Assembly (NCBI RefSeq): GCF_002879885.1
Contig: NZ_PNYA01000036.1
Location: 1 to 64,000 of the forward strand
Length of the DNA stretch: 64,000 nucleotides
Origin: Trinickia dabaoshanensis
GTDB taxonomy: Bacteria; Pseudomonadota; Gammaproteobacteria; Burkholderiales; Burkholderiaceae
Direction of reading: 5' to 3'
Below are positions 16,432 to 24,490 of this stretch, one piece after another (position 1 is the first letter of the stretch; each line of letters begins with the position of its first letter). A program made the translations under genes and the position numbers. The notes beneath the pieces are model-generated. The model saw only the letters and a program-made list of their open reading frames with translations, was not told where the DNA came from and ran no database searches.

Positions 16432-17340
16432 CTATCTGAGCGAGCGCTCGCGCGCGCGCCAATTCGGCAACTGCCGGAATACGTTGAAGGCGACCAGGTT
16501 GCCCAACACGACCAGCGCCAAGCCCACGCCGGCCGGCACGGACCACCGATACCCCTCGAAGACGGTCGATACCGCAAGCGCCACGAACGGGAACAAGACG
16601 GTGCAGTAGGCCGCGCGCTCGGGACCGATACGGCCTACGAGCAGCAGGTAGGTCGTGAAGCCGATCACGGAGCCGGGCACGGCCAGGTAAAGCAGCGCGC
16701 CCAAGTAGCGCGGGGTCCATTCGGGCTGGAACGAGAAACCCGCCGCGAGGCTGCCCACCGTCAGCACGCTGGCGCCGATCAGCATCGCCCAGCCGTTCGT
16801 GACGGTAGGATGCAGCCCCATCGATTGCATGCGGCTAGAGAGCAGATTGCCGACGGAAAAACACATCGTGCCGACTAGCGTGATGCCGAGCCCGAGCCAC
16901 ATGGTGCGGTCGCCGGCGTGCTCCGCCACTTGCGGCGCGAACAAGCACAAGATCCCGACGAGGCCGAGCACGGCACCGACGATCGCGCTCGGCTGCAGCG
17001 CGCGCCCCATGAAAATCCGCCCGTTGAGCGCATTGAACAGCGGCGCGGTGGAGAAAACGACGGCCACGAGCCCGCTCGGCACGATCTGCTCGGCGTAATA
17101 AAAACACAGGAAGTTGCAGCAAAAGAGGGCGAGACCTTGCCCGGCGAGCAGCGGCCAGGCGGCGCGCGGCGGGCGCATCGGGCGGCGCGTGAGCCGCACC
17201 AACGCGAGCATGACGATCGAGGCGAGGATGAAACGAAACGCGATCGACACGGGCGGCGCGACCACGCCCGTCTGCCATTTGATGGCGATCCAGGTGGTAC
17301 CCCAAATGAGCACGGTGGTGAGATAGAGCAGCAGATTCAT
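16432..17340 (-). CDS. EamA (DMT) family transporter
   Basis: Inner-membrane protein of 302 aa with ten hydrophobic helices in two EamA halves. The first opens with LLLYLTTVLIWGTTWIAIKWQ, typical of drug/metabolite exporters, and the second half includes GFTTYLLLVGRIGPERAAY. Substrate unknown; such proteins often export amino acids or related metabolites. The start at 17340 is chosen because the first helix begins immediately; upstream in-frame residues are hydrophilic and implausible. A divergent AraC-type regulator starts 175 bp away, making it the likely controller. Confidence 0.85.
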   Translation of the reverse strand: MNLLLYLTTVLIWGTTWIAIKWQTGVVAPPVSIAFRFILASIVMLALVRLTRRPMRPPRAAWPLLAGQGLALFCCNFLCFYYAEQIVPSGLVAVVFSTAPLFNALNGRIFMGRALQPSAIVGAVLGLVGILCLFAPQVAEHAGDRTMWLGLGITLVGTMCFSVGNLLSSRMQSMGLHPTVTNGWAMLIGASVLTVGSLAAGFSFQPEWTPRYLGALLYLAVPGSVIGFTTYLLLVGRIGPERAAYCTVLFPFVALAVSTVFEGYRWSVPAGVGLALVVLGNLVAFNVFRQLPNWRARERSLR

Positions 17341-17446
17341 GAGGACACTCGAACGACGTTGAGCGAGCCGGCTCGGCCCGCCTTGTTCATCCACTATGCA
17401 ACCGCGACCCACCCTTTGCGTTGTCTAACTTTGCGGTTTTATTCGG

Positions 17447-17482
17447 GCACGCCAGGCGTGCTCGCCCCACTTTCTCTATACT
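17447..17482 (+). promoter_or_regulatory. Palindromic operator and -10 element between EamA and AraC genes
   Basis: A perfect 15-nt palindrome, GCACGCC-A-GGCGTGC (17447-17461), lies at the place of the -35 element for a good -10 hexamer TATACT (17477-17482) reading toward the AraC gene. The expected -35 is poor, as in activator- or repressor-controlled promoters. Confidence 0.45.
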
Positions 17483-17514
17483 CGACCCGTCATGACCCGA
17501 TCCGCATCGCCGCT

Positions 17515-18447
17515 GTGAACGCGAGCCCTTTCGTCCCTGCCGCCACCGACGCTTCCCGCGCCGACCCGCCGCCGTTCGGCATGCATTCGGTGGGGGTGAC
17601 GCTCGCCAATGCCAATGCGACGCTCGAACGTTTCGCCTGGCTCGGCGACCGTCTGGCCGCCGCCGTTTGGCGGCGCGACATCGTCGAGGACGAAACGGCC
17701 TACGATAAGCCGGGCCATCACACGCTCTCGTGCTACTTGGACGGTGGCTATCGCACGGAGCGGCAAAAGCTGCCCGGTCAGTACGGCGCGCCCCAGCGGT
17801 TGTGCGCCCTACCGGGCGATCACGAATCGCGCTGGTGGGTGCGTGGCCACATGCACTTCTTGCACCTGTATTTCCTGCCGGAGCACTTCACCCGCCGCGC
17901 CGTGCACGAACTCGATCGCGAACCGCGCGAACTCACGCTCGCCGACCGCACGTATTTCGAGGACGCCCACATGGCCGCGCTGTGCCGCGCGCTCGCGGCG
18001 CTGCCGTGGGAGGGGCCCGACGATCGCTTGCGCGCGAACGAAGCGGCGCACGAGATTCTGAGCCTGCTGCTGCGCAGCCAGGCCGCGCGGCGCGAGGACG
18101 CCGCCTTGAAGGGCGGTTTGGCGCCGGCCGTGCGCCGGCGGCTGCGCGACTACATCGATGAACGCTTGGCCGATAAAGTCACGCTGGGCGATCTCTCCGA
18201 TCTCGCCTGCCTCTCGGAATTTCACCTTTCGCGGATGTTCCGCGCCTCGTTCGGCATGCCGCCTCATGCATGGATCGCCGAAAGGCGCGTCGAACTCGCG
18301 CGCGCGTTGCTGCGCACGACGAGGCTACCGCTCGACGAAATCGCCGCTCGCACCGGCTACGCCGATGCGAGCCATTTCGGTCACCGCTTCCGCGCAACCG
18401 TCGGGGCGTCGCCGCTCGCTTACCGCCGCGCGCTGACCCGCGCTTGA
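17515..18447 (+). CDS. AraC family transcriptional regulator
   Basis: Regulator of about 310 aa: an N-terminal sensing domain without a clear cupin signature, then a C-terminal AraC/XylS DNA-binding domain with both helix-turn-helix units (LGDLSDLACLSEFHLSRMFRASFG and the LDEIAARTGYADASHFGHRFRATVG region). It ends SPLAYRRALTRA. Start is uncertain: GTG at 17515 is in frame just after the promoter, and an ATG at 17581 (MHSVGVTLAN) is also possible; neither has a strong ribosome site. The divergent EamA exporter gene is the likely target. Its 3' end overlaps the convergent LysR gene by 28 bp. Confidence 0.85.
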   Translation: MNASPFVPAATDASRADPPPFGMHSVGVTLANANATLERFAWLGDRLAAAVWRRDIVEDETAYDKPGHHTLSCYLDGGYRTERQKLPGQYGAPQRLCALPGDHESRWWVRGHMHFLHLYFLPEHFTRRAVHELDREPRELTLADRTYFEDAHMAALCRALAALPWEGPDDRLRANEAAHEILSLLLRSQAARREDAALKGGLAPAVRRRLRDYIDERLADKVTLGDLSDLACLSEFHLSRMFRASFGMPPHAWIAERRVELARALLRTTRLPLDEIAARTGYADASHFGHRFRATVGASPLAYRRALTRA

Positions 18448-19352
18448 TCGGCCCGCGCCAAGTACGTGCGCAACGCATCGATAACGGCTGCGACCTTCGC
18501 CGACGGCTGACGCGACGAAGGAAACACCGCCTGAATGGCGGCCGGCTCGGCGGCCCATTGGGGAAGCAGCCGCACCAAGCGCCCCGCCGCCAAGTCCTCG
18601 CCGATCGAAAAATCCGTCATCAATCCGTACCCCGCGCCCGCCAATGTGGCGGCACGGCCGGCGCTCGCCGTGTTGGCGATGAATGCGCGCCGGCAGCGCA
18701 CTGTCTCCCGCCGTCCGTCCTCATGGCGCAACGACAGCGTGTCGGGGTGCGCGAGCGTCGATAGCCCGACGAACGGCCACTCGCCGAGCTCGCTCGGCGA
18801 GCGCGGCGCTTGCCGCCCATCGAGGAACGCGGGGCTCGCGACGAGCCATCGCATGTACTGCCCGAGCCGCGCGGATCGATAGCTCGAGTCTTTCAAGTTG
18901 CCCAAGCGCACGGCAACGTCGATGCGCTCGGCGACGAGGTCCACATACCCTTCGCCGCAAATCAGCTCGACGCCGAGTTCCGGATGCGCACGACGCAACG
19001 CCGCGAGCGCGGGTGCGACGACCAGTTCGCCGTAATCGACAGGCGACGCCACGCGGACCACGCCGCGCAACCGTCCGGAGCTTGCGGAGATCGACTCGAG
19101 CGCGTCAGTTGCAGTGCGCACGCACTCGCGGCTCGCCTCGTACAGTGTGCGGCCCGCCTCCGTCAAACTCGAGCGGCGCGTCGTGCGCACGATCAGCGTG
19201 ACACCCACTTCGGCCTCGAGCCGCTGAATGTGCGCACTGACCATCGTTTTGGCGAGGCCGAGCCGCTCGGCGGCCGCACTGAGCGACCCCGCCTCCACGA
19301 CGGCGGCGAACACCACGAGCCGGTTCAAGTTCACGTCGCGCAGATCGGCCAT
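18420..19352 (-). CDS. LysR family transcriptional regulator
   Basis: LysR protein of 310 aa: N-terminal winged helix (NRLVVFAAVVEAGSLSAAAERLGLAK with recognition helix MVSAHIQRLEAEVG) followed by a periplasmic-binding-like effector domain (VRVASPVDYGELVV and the RLGNLKDSSYRSARLG block). The ATG at 19352 starts just before the DNA-binding domain; an upstream GTG at 19388 would add 12 residues. A glutathione S-transferase gene starts divergently at 19500, so this protein probably controls it and the FMN-type oxidase gene behind it. Confidence 0.88.
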   Translation of the reverse strand: MADLRDVNLNRLVVFAAVVEAGSLSAAAERLGLAKTMVSAHIQRLEAEVGVTLIVRTTRRSSLTEAGRTLYEASRECVRTATDALESISASSGRLRGVVRVASPVDYGELVVAPALAALRRAHPELGVELICGEGYVDLVAERIDVAVRLGNLKDSSYRSARLGQYMRWLVASPAFLDGRQAPRSPSELGEWPFVGLSTLAHPDTLSLRHEDGRRETVRCRRAFIANTASAGRAATLAGAGYGLMTDFSIGEDLAAGRLVRLLPQWAAEPAAIQAVFPSSRQPSAKVAAVIDALRTYLARADQARVSARR

Positions 19353-19499
19353 GTTCGATTGTTCATTCTTGGTGGACTGTAATTGCACGATTATCCACCT
19401 TATGGCGCCAATCGTCCGGCGATAGACTTGGGTTCCACGGTGGCGGGATGGTCATTGCCGTTCACGCCGATCCAAAGCCCACGCTATAAGGAACGAGTC

Positions 19500-20141
19500 A
19501 TGCCGCTTTCCCGCCCGGACCAACCGATTCGACTTCACGCGATGCGCCTGTCCGGCCACGCGCACCGCGCCGCGCTGTTTCTGAGCCTGCTCGGCCTGCC
19601 GTTCGAAACGATCGAGGTGAATCTTGCGGCCGGCGAGCAAAGGCACCCGGCATTCTTGGCGCTGAGCCCGTTCGGCCAGGTACCCGTGATCGAAGACGGC
19701 GAGACGGTCGTCTATGATTCGACGGCTATCCTCGTTTATCTGGCCAAGCGCTACGGCGACCCGTCGTGGCTGCCGGAAGACCCGCTCGGCGCGGCGCGCG
19801 TGCAGCAGTGGCTGTCGATGGCCTCCGGCCCGATCGCCTACGGCCCATGCGCCGCCCGCCTCGTGAAAGTGTTCGGCGCCCAGCGCGACCATGACGCGGC
19901 CGTCGCCATTTCGACGCGGCTCTTCGAAGTCATCGAACCCGAACTGGCCAAGACGCCGTTCGCCGCCGGCGCGCATCCAACCATCGCCGATATCGCCGCC
20001 TATACCTACATCGCCCACGCGCCGGAGGGCGGAATCTCGCTCGCGCCGTATCCGAACATTCGCGCTTGGCTCGCGCGCATCGAAGCGCTGCCCGGTTTCG
20101 TCGCCATGCCCGCGTCCGCCATCCACGCGACGACGGCTTAA
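19500..20141 (+). CDS. Glutathione S-transferase
   Basis: Soluble GST of 213 aa. The thioredoxin-fold N-terminal half has LHAMRLSGHAHRAALFLSLLG (Ser18 is the likely thiolate-stabilising residue), the cis-proline motif GQVPVIED and glutathione-binding DSTAILVYLAKRYG. The C-terminal half is all-helical with the capping box HPTIADIAAYTYI. Substrate unknown; detoxification of electrophiles is likely. AAGGA precedes the ATG. The next gene, for a pyridoxamine-phosphate-oxidase-like protein, starts 24 bp later in the same operon, and a LysR gene is divergent. Confidence 0.9.
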   Translation: MPLSRPDQPIRLHAMRLSGHAHRAALFLSLLGLPFETIEVNLAAGEQRHPAFLALSPFGQVPVIEDGETVVYDSTAILVYLAKRYGDPSWLPEDPLGAARVQQWLSMASGPIAYGPCAARLVKVFGAQRDHDAAVAISTRLFEVIEPELAKTPFAAGAHPTIADIAAYTYIAHAPEGGISLAPYPNIRAWLARIEALPGFVAMPASAIHATTA

Positions 20142-20165
20142 CGCTTTTGCCCAAGGAAGCCCGCC

Positions 20166-21179
20166 ATGAGCACCGCGACGCCCCCCTCGCCCATTGCCGC
20201 CCCGATCGCCGGTTGGGATCTCGACGAAGCGCCGTTCCATAGCGGCGAGATCGCCGTGCAGGCCCGCGCCGGCGTTCAGGCGAAAGCCGAGGTTGGCGGA
20301 CGACGCGGCATCCGGCGCTTCATGCCCGAGCAGCATCGGCTGTTCTTCGGGCAACTGCCGTTCATCGTGCTGGGCGGCATCGATACGGCCGGGCGGCCGT
20401 GGGCCACGCTGCGCACCGGCGAACCGGGATTCGTCTCCTCGCCCGATGCAAAGACGCTGCGCATTGCCGGCGAGACGCTGGCCGGCGATCCGCTCGCAGG
20501 CGCCTGGCAGGAAGGTTCGGCACTTGGCGGACTCGGCATCGAGTTGCCCACGCGCCGGCGCAATCGCGTGAACGGCAAGGTCGCGCGTATCGAACAGGGC
20601 GATGCGATGGTCGTGACCGTGCGCCAAAGTTTCGGCAACTGCGCCAAGTACATTCAAAGCCGTACGCCGACGCGCATCGACGCATCGGACGCGGGCGCTC
20701 GCCTCGCGCAGGAGCAGCCCATTGAACGAGCCACGGTGCTCTCGCCCGCCGACCGTGCGTTGATCGAGCGCAGCGATACCTACTTCATCGCCACGCGCAG
20801 CGGCTTGCTCGAGGACGGTGCGGCCGAAGGCGTGGACGTTTCGCACCGCGGCGGCTTGCCCGGGTTCGTTCGCGTCGAGAACGAGCGCACCTTCGTCGCC
20901 CCCGATTACCGGGGCAATCTGTTTTTCAACACGTTAGGCAACCTCGCGACGGATGCGCGCGCCGGCCTCGTCTTCATCGACTTCGAGCGCGGCGATGTGT
21001 TGTACGTCGCCGCGCAGGCCGAAATCGTCTGGGACGAAAGCGCGATCCAGGCGTTTCCCGGCGCCGAGCGGCTCGTCCGGTTCTCGGTCGACGAAATCCG
21101 CCGCAGCCCCGGCGCCTTGCCGTATCGCTGGTCGGAGGTCGAGTACGCGCCGCAGTGGCGCTCGGTGAGCGCGCCCTAG
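20166..21179 (+). CDS. Pyridoxamine 5'-phosphate oxidase-like (FMN-binding split-barrel) protein
   Basis: Protein of 337 aa of the broad PNPOx-like split-barrel family. An N-terminal region (HRLFFGQLPFIVLGGIDTAGRPWATLRTG) resembles one barrel, and a second copy covers the C-terminal half (SDTYFIATRS ... DVSHRGGLPGFVRVEN ... GNLFFNTLGNLATDARAGLVFIDF). Such large members are usually annotated only as flavin-nucleotide-binding. Co-transcription with GST suggests a redox or detoxification role, not vitamin B6 synthesis. AAGGAAG lies ten bases before the ATG. Confidence 0.82.
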   Translation: MSTATPPSPIAAPIAGWDLDEAPFHSGEIAVQARAGVQAKAEVGGRRGIRRFMPEQHRLFFGQLPFIVLGGIDTAGRPWATLRTGEPGFVSSPDAKTLRIAGETLAGDPLAGAWQEGSALGGLGIELPTRRRNRVNGKVARIEQGDAMVVTVRQSFGNCAKYIQSRTPTRIDASDAGARLAQEQPIERATVLSPADRALIERSDTYFIATRSGLLEDGAAEGVDVSHRGGLPGFVRVENERTFVAPDYRGNLFFNTLGNLATDARAGLVFIDFERGDVLYVAAQAEIVWDESAIQAFPGAERLVRFSVDEIRRSPGALPYRWSEVEYAPQWRSVSAP

Positions 21180-21245
21180 TACCGGACGCCGCACCGCGGT
21201 CCCGGCCACCGCATCGCATGGCATCGCGTCGATTTATAAAAACAA

Positions 21246-21276
21246 TTGTTAAACGAGAATCAATAGCTTTTATCAT
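21246..21276 (+). promoter_or_regulatory. mntH promoter with a Fur/Mur-like box
   Basis: A sharp AT-rich island in GC-rich DNA. TTGTTA (21246-21251) and TATCAT (21271-21276) fit as -35 and -10 with a 19-bp spacer. Between them lies ACGAGAATCAAT, close to the GAGAATCATT half-site of classical Fur boxes. Repression by a Fur-family regulator responding to Fe or Mn is the inference. Confidence 0.5.
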
Positions 21277-21308
21277 GGGCACCAAGAGCAAGACGGACGA
21301 GGTGCGCC

Positions 21309-22616
21309 ATGACGACTGCGCAGATGCAACTGGGTTTGAGCGAACGCACGACGCTCGCGATCGGCGATGCCCTCGCGGGTCGAGGCGAGCGCGGCCTCCT
21401 TTCGCGTGCGCGCTCGGCGCTGCTGTTCGCGGGGCCGGCGGTGATCGCCTCGATTGCCTACGTCGATCCCGGCAACTTCGCCACGAATTTGCAGGCCGGC
21501 GCCAAGTACGGCTACTCGCTGCTGTGGGTGGTCGTGGCCGCCAACGTCATCGCCATGTTGTTCCAAGGCCTCTCCGCCAAGCTCGGCATCGTCACGAACC
21601 GCAATCTCGCCGAGATCAGCCGCGCGCACTTCCCCTTGCCCGTCGTCTACGCGATGTGGGGCCTCAGCGAGGTCGCCGCGATGGCGACCGATCTTGCCGA
21701 ATTCCTTGGCGGCGCGCTCGGCTTGTCGCTGTTGTTGCACGTGCCGCTCATCGTCGGCATGGGTTTGACCGGCATCGTCACCTACGCCATCCTCGCGGCC
21801 GAGCGTCGAGGATTCCGCCCGCTCGAGCTCATCGTCGGCGCGTTGATCGGCACCGTCGCGCTCGCCTATGTCGTGGAATTGATGCTCGTCGACGTCGATT
21901 GGTCCGCCGCGGTCCACGGCGCGCTCGTGCCGCAATTGCAAGGTCCCGGCGCGCTTTCGGTCGCCGTCGGGATTCTCGGTGCCACGGTCATGCCGCATGC
22001 GATCTATCTGCACTCCGGGCTTACGCAGAACCGTGCGCCGGCGAGCAACGATACCGCGCGCCGTAAGCTGCTGCGTTTCTCGAATCGGGAGGTCGTCGTC
22101 GCGCTTTCGATCGCGGGTCTCGTCAACGTGGCGATGGTCATCATGGCGAGCGGCGCGTTTCATGCCGGCCACGCCGACATCGCCGAAATCGAAACAGCCT
22201 ATCGCAGCTTGACGCCGCTGCTCGGCGCGGGCGCCGCGGCCGTTTTTCTCGTGTCGCTGCTCGCCTCGGGCATCTCCAGCTCGGTCGTGGGCACGATGGC
22301 GGGACAAATGGTGATGCAAGGCTTCGTCGGTGTTCGGACTCCCGTGGGCGTGCGCCGGCTGCTGACGATGGTGCCGGCATTCGTCGTCGTCGCGCTCGGC
22401 GTGAATGCGACCGATGCGCTGCTCTACAGCCAAGTCGCGTTGAGCTTCGCCCTGCCCGTGCCGATGATCGCGCTCGTCATCGTGACGAGCCGGCGCGACA
22501 TCATGGGCGCGTTCGTCAACAGCCGGCGCGTCACGATCGCCGCCGTGGCGGCGACGATCGTGATCCTCGCGTTGAACGTCGTACTCGTCGCGCAAAGCAT
22601 GGGGCTCATGCGCTGA
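21309..22616 (+). CDS. mntH: Nramp family Mn2+/Fe2+ transporter MntH
   Basis: Canonical bacterial Nramp of 435 aa with about 11 membrane helices. Helix 1 has the metal motif VDPGN (Asp53, Asn56) followed by FATNLQAG. Helix 6 has TVMPHAIYLHSG with Met228 as the soft metal ligand. It imports Mn2+ (and Fe2+) with protons across the inner membrane. GAGGT lies six bases before the ATG. The AT-rich Fur-like promoter supports metal-controlled expression. The contrast with the non-canonical Nramp-fold gene at 12.6 kb is direct: both ligands are present here and absent there. Confidence 0.92.
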   Translation: MTTAQMQLGLSERTTLAIGDALAGRGERGLLSRARSALLFAGPAVIASIAYVDPGNFATNLQAGAKYGYSLLWVVVAANVIAMLFQGLSAKLGIVTNRNLAEISRAHFPLPVVYAMWGLSEVAAMATDLAEFLGGALGLSLLLHVPLIVGMGLTGIVTYAILAAERRGFRPLELIVGALIGTVALAYVVELMLVDVDWSAAVHGALVPQLQGPGALSVAVGILGATVMPHAIYLHSGLTQNRAPASNDTARRKLLRFSNREVVVALSIAGLVNVAMVIMASGAFHAGHADIAEIETAYRSLTPLLGAGAAAVFLVSLLASGISSSVVGTMAGQMVMQGFVGVRTPVGVRRLLTMVPAFVVVALGVNATDALLYSQVALSFALPVPMIALVIVTSRRDIMGAFVNSRRVTIAAVAATIVILALNVVLVAQSMGLMR

Positions 22617-22631
22617 CGCCTCTCGCTTCGC

Positions 22632-24146
22632 CTAGCGCGCCGATCCGACATGGTAGATCGTCGGATCGGCGCTACCCTGAACCTCGAGCACGCCCACGAG
22701 CCCTTTGCCGGCGCGTGTGAGCGCGTGATCGACGAGCATGTACTTGCCGGGGTATTGCATCTTCATCTCGACGATCGCGGCCGCCCCGGGCGGCACGAGC
22801 GTGGTTTGCACATCGTGCTTGGCCTCGCTCAGCGAACCTTCCTCGTAGACCGTATCGAATACGCCACCGATGACGTGGAACGACGAAACCTTGTTCGGTC
22901 CGCCCACGCCGAAGTAGATGCGCACGGTTTGCCCCACGTCCGCGGTTAGCTCGTGCGTCTTCGTGAGCGACCCCACCGCGCCGTTGAAAACGTAGTATTC
23001 GGGCCGTTCGGCCGATAGCTTCGCCATGTCGACTTGTTGATGAACGTGCGCGCCGAAGGGCTGGCTCGTATAGAGCTCGCCTTGCATCACGTAGTACTCC
23101 TTATCGACTTTCGGCAAGCCGCCGGCCGGCTCGATCAGAATCATGCCGTACATGCCCGCGGCAATGTGCTCCGGCACGAGCGGCGTGGCGCAGTGGTAGA
23201 CGTACAAGCCCGGATGCAGCGCCTTGAACGTCACGGTCTTTTGCTGGCCCGGCGCCACTTGCGTATCGGCACCGCCGCCCATCGCACCCGTCACGGCGTG
23301 CAAATCGATCGAATGCGTCATCTTGCTCGTCGCGGCATTCGCCAGCGTCAACTCGACCGTGTCGCCCACCCGCGCGCGCAGCATCGGACCCGGCACCCGC
23401 TTATCGAACGTCCAATAGGTGAAGCTCGTGCCGTTGTCGAGCTTGCCGGTCACTTCGTCGGTCTCGATGCGGTACTTGATCGTCTCCGGTGCCCGGGCGC
23501 CGACCGGCGGCGGAACGGCGGCCGGATCTCCCGCGACGCTCACAGCATTGGGGTCGGCCGGCTGCGCCGCGGCCTCGGCCGGCGCATACACGGCCGGCAT
23601 CGGCATCGCATGACCGTCCATGCCGCCCGCGGCCGCCGCCGGTTCGACGCCGCCCATACCGCTGCTCGCGTCACGGTGCGCCGCGATCGGCGATGCGGGC
23701 GCGCCGGTCACGATCAGTTTGCCCTCCATGCCCGCCTCGCGGTGGCCCGGCACACTGCAAAAGTAGTGAAACTCGCCGGCGCGCGACGCGACGAATTGGA
23801 GCGTCGTCGCACCCGTGGCGCCGCTGAAACGCTTCGATTCGACTTTCAAATCGGGAAACGTAATGTCGTGTTCGGCCCCTTCCTTACTGGCAATCGAAAT
23901 TTCCACGGTATCGCCCAAACGGACTTTCAGATCGGGGTCGACATTGCCATGCTCGTCTTCATAAACGAGCCTACCGTCCGCGATATTCGTTCGCATGACG
24001 AAGTGACGAACGTTTCCTGTCGCGGCGCGTTGAACCGCCTGCGTGGAATCGGGGGATGCGTTCGCGGCGAAGCCGATGCTTGCGCCGCCGGCCGCCAGTA
24101 GCGCGACGGCGAGATAGATCGGGGCGGTGACACGGAACTTGCACAT
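22632..24146 (-). CDS. nirK: Copper nitrite reductase (NirK/AniA) with extra N-terminal cupredoxin domain
   Basis: Periplasmic enzyme reducing nitrite to nitric oxide, 504 aa. A signal peptide (to about residue 28) precedes a separate cupredoxin with a type 1 copper set His93, Cys130, His135, Met140. A Met/His-containing linker (about 150-215) follows, then the two-domain reductase. There, type 1 ligands are His278, Cys319, His327, Met332; type 2 ligands are His283, His318, His474; catalytic Asp281 and His424 are present. The ATG at 24146 has GGAG seven bases upstream; an ATG 12 bases earlier lacks a ribosome site. Three-domain forms with an N-terminal cupredoxin are known from Hyphomicrobium. 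An FNR-type promoter lies upstream. Confidence 0.93.
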   Translation of the reverse strand: MCKFRVTAPIYLAVALLAAGGASIGFAANASPDSTQAVQRAATGNVRHFVMRTNIADGRLVYEDEHGNVDPDLKVRLGDTVEISIASKEGAEHDITFPDLKVESKRFSGATGATTLQFVASRAGEFHYFCSVPGHREAGMEGKLIVTGAPASPIAAHRDASSGMGGVEPAAAAGGMDGHAMPMPAVYAPAEAAAQPADPNAVSVAGDPAAVPPPVGARAPETIKYRIETDEVTGKLDNGTSFTYWTFDKRVPGPMLRARVGDTVELTLANAATSKMTHSIDLHAVTGAMGGGADTQVAPGQQKTVTFKALHPGLYVYHCATPLVPEHIAAGMYGMILIEPAGGLPKVDKEYYVMQGELYTSQPFGAHVHQQVDMAKLSAERPEYYVFNGAVGSLTKTHELTADVGQTVRIYFGVGGPNKVSSFHVIGGVFDTVYEEGSLSEAKHDVQTTLVPPGAAAIVEMKMQYPGKYMLVDHALTRAGKGLVGVLEVQGSADPTIYHVGSAR

Positions 24147-24169
24147 GCTGTGCTCCATAACCGAATTGG

Positions 24170-24188
24170 GTTTTTCGCGGCGAAAAAC
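24170..24188. promoter_or_regulatory. 19-nt palindrome in the nirK leader
   Basis: Perfect palindrome GTTTTTCGC-G-GCGAAAAAC, 24 bp upstream of the nirK start codon and inside its predicted untranslated leader. With no loop it suits a dimeric repressor site better than an RNA hairpin. Its binding protein is unknown. Confidence 0.45.
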
Positions 24189-24292
24189 GATTCGCACCCC
24201 TAACTACATCGCATATTTAATCGAGTCGAGGAATACGAATCCATCGCACGCGCCGCACTCGATGCATTGCGATGTAGGCCTATACGCAATGG

Positions 24293-24334
24293 ATCGTACG
24301 AGGCGGCTCGATTAATTAAATTGACCGCTATCAA
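24293..24334 (-). promoter_or_regulatory. FNR/NnrR-type promoter of nirK
   Basis: TTGATAGCGGTCAA on the minus strand (24334-24321) matches the CRP/FNR-family consensus TTGAT-N4-ATCAA in nine of ten fixed positions. A -10-like TACGAT (24298-24293) has its centre 32 bp downstream, the spacing of class II FNR promoters with the site at -41.5. It predicts low-oxygen or NO-dependent transcription with a leader of about 140 nt. Confidence 0.65.
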
Positions 24335-24490
24335 GTAAAAAAACAGATGGCATTCGATCCCGATCCGCACAGCATTAAAAGCTGCCATTTCAGGTAGCGG
24401 AGCGTCGATACGGATGTGCCGCCGATATCGGCGGAGAACGCCGTGGCAGTGGAGCCTGGGGACGGCGAATCGATTTTTAGCGGATGCCGC

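Noticed and set aside
16918-17514. Extension of the AraC reading frame into the EamA gene
   Set aside because: The upstream in-frame part translates to acidic/basic filler antisense to the transporter. The regulator domain and promoter place the start at 17515 or 17581.
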